A DNA stretch of 64,000 bases from Pristionchus mayeri (lineage: Eukaryota > Nematoda > Chromadorea > Rhabditida > Neodiplogasteridae). Under the pieces are notes generated by a model. That model searched no databases and was not told where the DNA came from. It saw only the letters and a list, made by a program, of their open reading frames with translations. The stretch's first letter is position 1. Each line of letters begins with the position of its first letter. The stretch spans positions 26,331,469-26,395,468 of the forward strand of contig BTRK01000005.1 in the NCBI GenBank assembly GCA_036245805.1, read 5' to 3'. The translations under genes and the position numbers were made by a program. Below, in pieces: positions 1-11,300 of this stretch.

Positions 1-43
1 ATCAATGGACAGGGAATGTAGATATTCGGATGACCAGTCTATT

Positions 44-1338
44 CTCTGGTATGCTCTACCGAGTCGGTCACCAAATGGGAAGGGGGTAGAAGGCTGTTTC
101 CAAGTCGGTTGCCAAATGAGTACAGGGGTGAGAGAAACCCAAATGAAATCCAAGTGGATTCCCCAAGTCGGCCAACAAGTGGCGTGATTTTCGCGCGCCG
201 TTCGTGCGGGATTTCGTGCGTTTTTCGAAGTTGCTCGTTCAAGTCAAAGTCCAAATAATAGCAACGCCTTCTTCGTTTTCGTTGTTTTTACTGTTTATTT
301 TATTGATTTTTACCACTCAAAGGCTGTGTGACCCACCCAACATGTTTTCGACCTATAGTAGCTTAGCTAAGGAGGAGTAAATCAAAGTCAGGTACGATTA
401 TTTTATAATTATTCCGTTTCAGGCCACTTCGAATTGTATAATGTTGAAATGATGAAGGACGCGTTTTATTAATATTGTATGGAATTATATTGGATCAATA
501 AATCACCAGTAGGTGTAATTTATTCTTTATTGATTGACACTGACATAGAAGCTCAAGCATTCCCAAAAATGGGTGTATTCTCGCAGTGGGCTCTAATTAG
601 TTAAACTGGAATAACGATTTGGTCTTTCTTGGCTAGCCTGAGCTTCTATACCAGTTTTCACTAGACATGACAAAACGGCGTTTCAATCTGGCTTGAAGCC
701 TATTTCAACCCAGCATTTTATATTGTGAAGCTAGCTAGACTTGCCGAGTCCGTTTTGTCATCTATACTTTTTACTTTACATTCTGTTTCAGCAATTGATT
801 TTACGTTTTAAACAATAACTCCATGTTTGGAATTAAGGAGTTATTAATCCAAGTCAGAAATCAGGTGAGGAGGGTGGGAGGTAATAAGCATCTTTTTCAG
901 GTTAATTTCGATCGATCTTGCCTAATGTATATATAAATTGAAGCCAGTTACTTATTAGTTAATATTCGTACTTTTGAATGCAACATTGTTGTTTTTAAAT
1001 TTGGTCCTCGTTTTTAACTATTTGATAATTCTGTCACTAGCGGCATTTTGTACTTAAGCTGTATTGTATTTCAAATTGTACTTCTTATTATGATAAATTA
1101 TGATACTTACGAATCACGCTGAGAAGCTGAGCAAAGGGAAGGGGGAGGGTATGGAGGGGGAGGGGGGGGGGTGCAGGGAAGAGGGGAAACCAAGTGGAAT
1201 CCAAGTGCTGAATCCCAAGTGAAATCCAAGTGGCATGCGTTCCCAAGTCGGTGGCCAAGTCATTTCCCAAGTGCTGGACCAAACCCACTACCGACTTGGG
1301 TTTTCATTTGGTGACCGACTTGGTAGAGCATACCAGAG
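44..1338. mobile_element. TIR element with CCAAGT-rich subterminal repeats
   Basis: The two ends are inverted copies of each other: the left end begins ctctggtatgctctacc and the right end finishes ggtagagcataccagag, with the match continuing through the 'gtcggtcaccaaatg' segment for about 37 bp. Inside both ends the hexamer CCAAGT and close variants (CCAAATG, CCAAGTCGG, CCAAGTGG) recur many times, notably at about 1186-1272 in one orientation. The interior is AT-rich and has no convincing ORF, so this looks like a non-autonomous DNA transposon. I could not identify a clear target-site duplication, so the exact ends are uncertain by a few bases. Confidence 0.6.
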
Positions 1339-2372
1339 TTCACTTCGTCCTTTCTCTCTCGTGAGAAGTCACGAGACTCACTGAGAACTTATCGTTGCCC
1401 TTCGATCACAGTGGTTCATAGTCAGAGATTGTAAGATAGAGGATGCAAATGGACCAGGATGATGGGAAGGGGGCAATGGGGCAGTCAAAGGTTAGCAGAA
1501 GATATTTTAATAATGAAATTTGCTCGACCTTCCGCATTAACGCATAAAAGGTAAATTAAATTTCAAATTTAAAAACATAAAAACTGTTACCGTGAAACGC
1601 TTATAAAAAACAAAATAAAAAATATATGTAATTTATTTAATGACTAGTTACCAGCCGAGGACGAAATTGACTCACTACACTATGAATTTTCCACCGGATA
1701 TACGATGCTGGAATAGTCTGTAAAAGGATATACAAAAAAAGCAAAAAATAATAATATAATAGCCCCAGGGGATAGGCAGAAAGGAAGAGGCTGAAGTTGG
1801 CCGATCTCAGGTTCCCTCACGCGCCATGAGAACAACCTTGGAATAAGGATTTCGATTTTGACTGGCAACTTCATGCACTCTTGTGAGATTAGAGTGTTTT
1901 CAATGAAATGGGAAGGAATGAATCTACAATTATTGAGTGAGAACCCCTCTGAACACAACAAAATGTTCGAGCGAAAGGAGCGAAAAAAATAAATCTTCCA
2001 ATTATATTTTTTCAGTATTTTAAGGATACCTGGCCTGGTTAACAGATGAAATAATTACTCAGTTCTCACGGCATTCTTCTTTCGACTCTTTTTCGACTGT
2101 TGGAGGTGTGACTCGTTCACCAAACACTTCTCCCGCTTCCTTCCACTAGAAACAGTTCAGCAAAGGTTCGTCCCTTCTCCATCTCCATTTTCCCTCGAGT
2201 AGACACTTCTCATTCCCAATTCGTCTAACTGTTCCATTCTCTGCTCCCTCTCGTTTCTCTGCCCATATCACAATAAACTTCCCCCATCACCCTCTTTTGT
2301 TATCAATTAACTTGCTAGCTCTACTCCTTCCCCTTCAGATCAGTCCACTCCTCCTCCTCCTTCCTTCTTCAG
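1339..2372. other. Intergenic, upstream of the tyrosinase gene
   Basis: No exon is recognisable. The stretch from about 2100 to 2372 is rich in C and T and leads directly to the tyrosinase start codon, so it probably holds the promoter and 5' UTR. No specific regulatory site can be named. Confidence 0.5.
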
Positions 2373-5300
2373 ATGCGTATCTGGTTCCTCCTCATTCTCC
2401 ACCTTCCTCTTCTTCTCTCTCAAGATCCTTGTGTGGATGCTCCCACTGAAGCAGCCAAGATTGTCTGTCGTCAGCTGAATAAATGGGATGCGAATGCCCG
2501 AGTGAGTCCCTCTCCCATCCAGTCATCCCCCCCCCCCCCTCCAATCACTCATTCTCCCACCAAGCATCCACCAATCTCATCCAAGAGAGAGATGCAAGTG
2601 TAAAGGAGTTCCTTCCCTTCTGCTCCCTTTTTGGTTGCTCTTTTCTCCCATTGCTCGAATGATCTCGATTGATTGAGTAGTCTCTTCATTCTTCTTCAGG
2701 AAGCTTCGACTAAGAAGGCAGTCGCCCTTCCCCCTGGAGTTCTCTCTGGTCTCGCTGCAGAATTGGCCCCCATCGCTGCATCCATCTACCAATGCCTGGA
2801 GATCGGTTGCATGTGCACCTACCTCAGAGGTGTACTGTAGCCCTCCTCCTCCTATCGTCAACTGATTCGTAGGAACGGCTTCGAATGGAGGATGCACGTT
2901 GTCGAATGGAATGGCAGTGGGGAAAGCAGTGAGGAAGGAGTACAGAGTGATGAGTGATGATGAGAGGGGCAGACTACACCGAGCACTCAACCAGATCAAG
3001 ACCAACGGGGAGTACGCTGTCAGTCCCCCCCCCCTCCCCACCCCCTATGCCACCTTCCCATTCAGATTCTCGCTCGCATCCATGCAGAACAGACTCGAGG
3101 GGGCGCTGCTCATTCTGGTCCCGCCTTCCTTCCCTGGCACAGAGAGTACATCAAGAGGTCTCTCTCCTATCCTCTCCTTTCTCATCCTTCGATTCAGAAT
3201 CGAATTGGCTCTCCGTCAGATCGATCCCTCACTCGCTCTTCCCTACTGGGATTCGACTCTAGACGGGGCGTTGCCTCGTCCAGCTGACTCCATTATGTTC
3301 ACTGATAACTTCGGTGGTCTCTCAACTGCAGCAGGAGATGTTCTCTCTGGTCCATTCGCCAATTGGAGGACCATCGAGGTGAGGGAGGAGAGGGGGGGGG
3401 GGGGGGAGAGACACATGATCATCAGGGTCGTGCGAATATCCGTCGTGCAGTGGGGGCTCAAGGATCGTGCTTCACAGAAGCAGAAATCGCATTCGTTATG
3501 GGACAGACGACTCCCGATCAAGTACTCGCATTCACTGCACCACAGAGAGTGAGTCATTCCCCTACTCCCCCTCCCCCTCCCCCCCTCCCCCCCCCCTCCC
3601 CCCCTCCTCCTCCCCTCACTCCTCCCCTCTCAGGGATGCCCCATCAGAACAGACTACAACTGTTTGGAGTACACTCACGGCAACGTCCACATCTTCGTTG
3701 GAGGTAACCGTAGTTCACAGGGTCCCAGAACGAAGGATTCCTTTGTTTATCGCGGCGCTCGAGCAGTCCCATTCCTGGTCACTTGCTGGAGTGGAGCTGT
3801 GAGACGACGAAACATAGACTTATATCACGCCTCTCATGAGAAAATCGAGCTGGAATCCCCATTCTTGGGAATGGGGAGAAAATCACCAAAGCTGTTCTAA
3901 TCATTTTTCGCCATCCTCATGCCTGCCTGAAAGGCTCCCAACGTATTAGTTAGCATACTTCATTTTGAAGCTCCCTGCAGCATGTCGCACATCGGCCGCT
4001 CCTACTTTGAGAGTGATTTTCTCCTTTATGGTTCAAGATACTCGAAAATCAACCTCTGAGGGACGCGGCTCATTTTTCGAACTCTATCGATCGGTATGTT
4101 TCATATCCCGTAAAAGTTAGTTTGAACCGAGCTACACCTCAGGCCACTTTGCTCAAAAATATAGGAAAAGGAGCAGGAATAATTTTCACAGTGTGTGCAG
4201 CTCAGCAAGGGCTATCGAATAAGGTGCTTGCGCCAAAAATAGCATCTCACCTATGCGAGTTATGTACTTCTTGCTTTTTTGAATCATTTGAAACCATTTC
4301 ATTGCACACCTCACCGTGTAATTTTGAGAGCGCGGAATGAAATGATTTGACTCTCACTCTCATTTCTTTGTTCGATCGAGTCATTCCATTCAACGCGCTC
4401 AAAATTGAACGGTGAGGTGTGCAATAAAATGACTTCACATGATTCAAAAAAGTAAACAGTGGATAACTCGCATAGGTGAGATGCTATTTTTGGCGCAAGC
4501 ACCTTATTCGATAGCCCTTGCTGAGCTGCACACACTGTGAAAGTTATTCCTGCTCCTTTTCCTACATTTTTGAGCAAAGTGGCCTGAGGTGTAGCTCGGT
4601 TCAAACTAACTTTTACGTGATATGAAACATACCGATCGATAGAGCTCGAAAAATTAGCCGCGGTCCCTCAGAGGTTGATTTTCGAGTATCTTGAACCAGA
4701 AAGGAGAAAATCACTCTCAAAGTAGGAGCTGCCGAAGTGCGACATGCTGCAGAGAGCTTCAAAATGAAGTATGCAAAATAATACATTGGGGGCTTCTCAG
4801 GCATTCCTTAGGATGGCCAAAAATGATTAGAACAGCTTTGGGGATTTTCTCCCCATTCCCATTCCCAGCTCGATTCTCTCATGAGAGGCGTTATATGAGG
4901 CCGGTCGCCTAAGAATCGGACAATCGAGTGGTGGGCCCGGCACAATGAAATTACGAAAAACTGCGAAAAGAGGTTTTCGAGGGTGGTGATCATCGTTTTC
5001 AACTTCATTTCTCACCAATTCGACCGGTGTAGCCGGGCTGCATTTCGCTCAGTTTTAGTCGTTTTGCCATAACTAAGGGAGTATGCTATCAAATAACATG
5101 AAAATCATATAGCAAGTCAATCTTGCCATGTAGATTCCGATTTTGGAATTGTCTTAGTCAATTTCAAGTTGTGAAAAATATAAAAACTATATTTTCGAAC
5201 AAAAGGCAAATGTGGAACCAACTTTTTGCATAGGTGTATGCGCCGTGCTCTTACGATCATTTTTCTTATGCTATTTGCAGAGTTTGGAGAATACTATTTT

Positions 5301-8300
5301 TTGCTACGATACGTTTTATGTCAGCATTTTGCATTCCCTCCTCCACCCTCACCGCGCTCCGGCGAGGCAAGAATGGATGAATGGGACAATTTAATTATGC
5401 TTCATGGCTAGCAGAAGAAATGTGAGAACACGATTCTTCAGCACGAAATGAAACATAATTAAATTGTCCCATTCATCCATTATTTGATTCATAGGCAACC
5501 AGCCTCATATCACGCCCGTCACGAGAGAATCGAGCTAGATTTTCGAAACTTGGTAATGGTATCAAAATGGAAAAATATGTTCCTATCATTTTTATTCACC
5601 CCTAGGTATGCCCTAACACCACCCGAAGTCATTTTGTTCTGAGACCATTCTTAAGGTCACTACGTCGAGTACCCTACCTGCGACCCTAACTTTAACGGCG
5701 TATATCTCGTTTCTAGAGCGGTTTTTAGGAAAATTTCGTTCTGAGGAGCCCCTGGTTATTTTTCGAGCTCTATCGATCTATCAAAACTAGAAGCCTTGAA
5801 TGTTCTTTAGAACTGAGTTACAGTTAAGGTAGGTTAAGTTAAAAGTGTAGGAAAAGATTCCATAAATTTTGGGATATGTGATAGTCCGCGTCGAGCTCTT
5901 TCGAATAATGTATTTGCGGTTCTAAAACGAGGGGGACCCAAGCAACGTTTTGGCCCTTAGAAATGTTTAGTTGATTTGAAGTAATTTCATTTCATCTCTC
6001 ACCGCGCTCAATATGCGAGAGATAATTGAAAATGAAGAGACCAATATCTCTCACACCGAACCCTTCGGCGCGCGCAACCAAGAATGGCTGGTCTTTCTTT
6101 TTATTTTATGTTGGAAAATATCTTGAAATCAATTAAACCTTTTCTAAGGGTCAAAACGTTGCTTGGGTCCCCCTCTTTTTAGAACCGCAAATACTTTATT
6201 CGAAAGAGCTCGACGCGGACTATCACATATCCCAAAATTGATGGAATCTTTTCCTACACTTTTGACTTAACCTACCTTAACTGTAACTCAGTTCTAAAGA
6301 ACATTCAAGGCTTCTAGTTTTGATAGATCGATAGAGCTCGAAAAATAACCAGGGGCTCCTCAGAATGAAATTTCCCTCAAAACCGCGCTAGAAACGAGAT
6401 AAACACCGTTAAAGTTAGGTTCGCAGGTAGGGTACTCGACGTAGTGACCTTAAAGTTACCCAACAAGGACGAAACCCTGATCTCACCCTGATCCCGTCGC
6501 GTGTACGAGATAGTATGCAAAAGTGAGAGAGCGCTGATCATTTCCGGTTTTCCCTTGAGGCTATTATTGATTTTTAGCATTTTTTTATATTCATTCTATA
6601 CTAATTCAACCATCCGCTATTCGATGGAGGACAAAAAATAATGGGTCAATTTCGTCCTTGTTGGGTAACTTTAACAGAGGAAATCTGAGAGAACCGAGAT
6701 GCGTCCGTACAACGAAAAACTGACCTATGCTGAAAATGTGTCCCTTGGGGTACTTTTTCACGTAGATCACGAACATCGACCTTAGGAAGCGGTATCTCTG
6801 ACCCCTCATTTCCTGTAGCGCGCCTCAACGGCGAGGCCGGTTTTAGTAAATCGTGAACGGCTGCTCCAAACCCCGTACATATATAGTAATTCTGAAAGAT
6901 CTCGTTGAGATAAGCATTTTTCCTGTTGGAAGTGAAGGGCTAGCTCATCTGCGAAAAAAAAAATATGGTCATTTGAAAGTTCAAAATTGATGTCCTGAGA
7001 AAACGGTGTCCGATAACAACCCAATTTTATTTTCATTCGATTCCTCGTGCAATTTTACCCCTGCGCGCAAATTTAAATTAAAATCGGGTGTGGTATATGG
7101 AACGAAATTTTCGAAAGAATATAGCGAAGTCGAGATTTTTTTGCCAAAAATACGATTTTTTATTCCTACAATTTTTCTTTCACGTTTTGGTGAGGAGATA
7201 TGTGCATATTCGTTTTCTACGGGTCGACATACACCAGAAAAAAAAAATTCGGCTAATTCCTAGATTATCGATTTTTGACCTCAGAAACAGGGGTTTTTCG
7301 ATGATTTTAAGGCCAAAAATCGATAATCTCAGAATAAGCCGAATTAATTTTTTTCTGGTGTATTTCGACCCGTAGAAAACGAATATGCACATATCGACTC
7401 ACCAAAACGTGAAAGAAAAATTGTAGGAATAAAAAATCGTATTTTTGGCCAAAAAATCTCGATTTCGCTATATTCTTTCGAAAATTTCGTTCCATATACC
7501 ACACCCGATTTTAATTTAAATTTGCGCGCAGGGGTAAAATTGCACGAGGAATCGAATGAAAAGAAAATTGGATTGTCATCGGACACCGTTTTCTCAGGGC
7601 ATCAATTTTGAACTTTCAAATGACCGTAACTTTTTTAGCAGATGAGCTAGCCCTTCACTTCCAACAGGAGAAATGCTTATCTCGACGAGATCTTTCAGAA
7701 TTACTATATATGTACGGGTTTGGAGCAGCCGTTCACGATTTACTAAAAGCGACCTCGCCGTTGAGGCGCGCTACAGGAAATGAGGGGTCAGAGATACCGC
7801 TTCCTAAGGTCGATTTTCGTGTTCTACGTGAAAAAGTACCCCTAGGGACACATTTTCTGCATAGGCTAGTTTTTTGCTGTACGGACACTACAAGGAATAT
7901 CTCAATTCTCTCAGAATTGCTCTGTTAAGAATGATCTCAGAACAAAATGACTTCGGGTGGTTTTAGGGCATACCTAAGGGTGACTAAAAATGATGAAACA
8001 TTTTTTCCCCATTACCACTTCCAAATCGATTATCTCGTGACAGGCGTGATATGTAATACAGTCCGGTCAGATCCCTACATGAAAACGGGACTCCCCGGGA
8101 GTCCCCGGATGTCCCCCGTGTCCCCCCGCCATTTTGCGGCTCGGGCAGAGAAAGAACTATTTCGAATTTTTGGTTTTCAGACTCAGGAGGTCATTCCCGA
8201 TCGATTGGCATATAATTCATAAATTAATAAATTTGCGATAAATCGTAGTTTAATTTTGAAAATCAAGGATAATTAATCGGAAACGAAGAACTACGGTAGT

Positions 8301-11300
8301 TAATTTGCACATTCGCCGGTCCAGCTCTGGATCCATCTAGTTAACTACCGTAGTTCTTCGTTTCCGAGTAATTATCCTTGATTTTCAAAATTAAATTACT
8401 ATTTATAGCAAATTTATGAATTTATGAATTATATGCCAATCGATCGGGAAGGAATTAGTTCTTTCTCTGCCCGAGCCGCAAAATGGCGGGGGGACACGGG
8501 GGGACATCCGGGGACTCCCGGGGAGTCCCGTTTTCATGTAGGGATCTGACCGGACTGTATAACAGCGAAACATATAATATAACTGTGTACAAAATAGTAA
8601 ATATGTAAATCTAAATACATAACACGCGTTTTCTGAGAGATTGCATGAATCTAAGACCTAGTGTTACAAAATATTTACAGTGCACCGATCTCTACAGAAT
8701 TAGGACCAATGATTCAAGTCAGGATTTATAGTTTTTTTTTGAAAAGTCTGGAGCCGTAAAGTAAAAATACCTAAATTCCGGCTCTGAGAACTTCAAAAGT
8801 TCTGTAATCAATAACTTGGTTCAAAATTATCGCAGAAGGTCGCTCAAAAAACAGAAATGATCATCTCAACGAGTTCTACAACTTTTATGTTGAAGATCTC
8901 GTCGAGTGGCTTCGACATCACATGGAAAACTGCAAAAATCCGGATATGTGTGCAAAATTATTAGCAGTCCTGAAAAATATTTTGCCTTTTTCCCGTCGGT
9001 TTATTGCAGAATCGAATTCTCCAGATCATTTTACATCGGATACCTTCATTTCAGAATTTCAAAATTTAATCCCGGGCGCTTATAGCTTTCAGAAGACCAA
9101 AAACAACAGATTTTTCGAAAATTTCGAAAAATTGAAGATAAATAAATCCCGAATTCTTGCTTCCAAACTGGAACTCTCGGGCTAAAATATCATTTCGGGG
9201 TCAGTACAATCGGTTTTGAGGTTTGTGAGTGTTTTGAATAAAAATTTTTTATCGAAGGTTTCGACACTTTTCAAGGGTGCGAGGAAATAGTGGCCTTTTT
9301 CATCCCGAATTTTTTTAATCTCGAATTTGCCTCTAAACCTCAAAACTGATTGTACTGACACCGAAATGATATTTTAGCCCGAGAGTTCTAGTTTGGAAGC
9401 AATAATTCGGGATTTATTTATCTTCGATTTTTCGAAATTTTCGAAAAATCGTCTGTTTATGGTCTTCTGAAAGCTATAAGCGCCTGGGGTTAAATTTTGA
9501 AATTCTGAAATGAAGGTATCCGATGTAAAATGATCTGAAGAATTCGATTCTGCAATAAACCAACGGGAAAAAGGCAAAATCTTTTTCAGGACTGCTAATA
9601 ATTTTGCTCACATATCCGGATTTTTGCAGTTTTCCATGTGATGTCGAAGCAACTCCACGAGATCTTCAACATAAAAGTTGTAGAACTCGTTGAGATGATC
9701 ATTTCTGTTTTTTGAGCGACCTTCTGCGATAATTTTGAACCAAGTTATTGATTACAGAACTTTTGAAGTTCTCAGAGCCGGAATTTAGGTATTTTTTACT
9801 TTACGGCTCCAGACTTTTCAAAAAAAACTATAAATCCTGACTTGAATCATTGGTCCTAATTCTGTAGAGATCGGTGCACTGTAAATATTTTGTAACACTA
9901 GGTCTTAGATTCATGCAATCTCTCAGAAAACGCGTGTTATGTATTTAGATTTACATATTTACTATTTTGTACACAGTTATATTATATGTTTCGCTGTTAT
10001 ACAGTCCGGTCAGATCACTACATGAAAACGGGACTCCCCGGGAGTCCCCGGATGTCCCCCGTGTCCCCCCGCCATTTTGCGGCTCGGGCAGAGAAAGAAC
10101 TATTTCGAATTTTTGGTTTTCAGACTCAGGAGGTCATTCCCGATCGATTGGCATATAATTCATAAATTAATAAATTTGCGATAAATCGTAGTTTAATTTT
10201 GAAAATCAAGGATAATTAATCGGAAACGAAGAACTACGGTAGTTAATTTGCACATTCGCCGGTCCAGCTCTGGATCCATCTAGTTAACTACCGTAGTTCT
10301 TCGTTTCCGAGTAATTATCCTTGATTTTCAAAATTAAATTACTATTTATAGCAAATTTATCAATTTATGAATTATATGCCAATCGATCGGGAAGGAATTA
10401 GTTCTTTCTCTGCCCGAGCCGCAAAATGGCGGGGGGACACGGGGGGACATCCGGGGACTCCCGGGGAGTCCCGTTTTCATGTAGGGATCTGACCGGACTG
10501 TATAACAGCGAAACATATAATATAACTGTGTACAAAATAGTAAATATGTAAATCTAAATACATAACACGCGTTTTCTGAGAGATTGCATGAATCTAAGAC
10601 CTAGTGTTACAAAATATTTACAGTGCACCGATCTCTACAGAATTAGGACCAATGATTCAAGTCAGGATTTATAGTTTTTTTTGAAAAGTCTGGAGCCGTA
10701 AAGTAAAAAATACCTAAATTCCGGCTCTGAGAACTTCAAAAGTTCTGTAATCAATAACTTGGTTCAAAATTATCGCAGAAGGTCGCTCAAAAAACAGAAA
10801 TGATCATCTCAACGAGTTCTACAACTTTTATGTTGAAGATCTCGTCGAGTGGCTTCGACATCACATGGAAAACTGCAAAAATCCGGATATGTGTGCAAAA
10901 TTATTAGCAGTCCTGAAAAATATTTTGCCTTTTTCCCGTCGGTTTATTGCAGAATGGAATTCTCCAGATCATTTTACATCGGATACCTTCATTTCAGAAT
11001 TTCAAAATTTAATCCCGGGCGCTTATAGCTTTCAGAAGACCAAAAACAACAGATTTTTCGAAAATTTCGAAAAATTGAAGATAAATAAATCCCGAATTCT
11101 TGCTTCCAAACTGGAACTCTCGGGCTAAAATATCATTTCGGGGTCAGTACAATCCGTTTTGAGGTTTGTGAGTGTTTTGAATAAAAATTTTTTATCGAAG
11201 GTTTCGACACTTTTCAAGGGTGCGAGGAAATAGTGGCCTTTTTCATCCCGAATTTTTTTAATCTCGAATTTGCCTCTAAACCTCAAAACTGATTGTACTG

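Noticed and set aside
2899..3552. Unspliced 217-codon ORF over the tyrosinase exons
   Set aside because: It reads through two introns; splicing gives the conserved copper-site sequence in the correct frames.
4122..4604. Matching ORFs starting [13 protein letters not shown] on both strands
   Set aside because: They are mirror images created by palindrome A, short, without splice context or family similarity.
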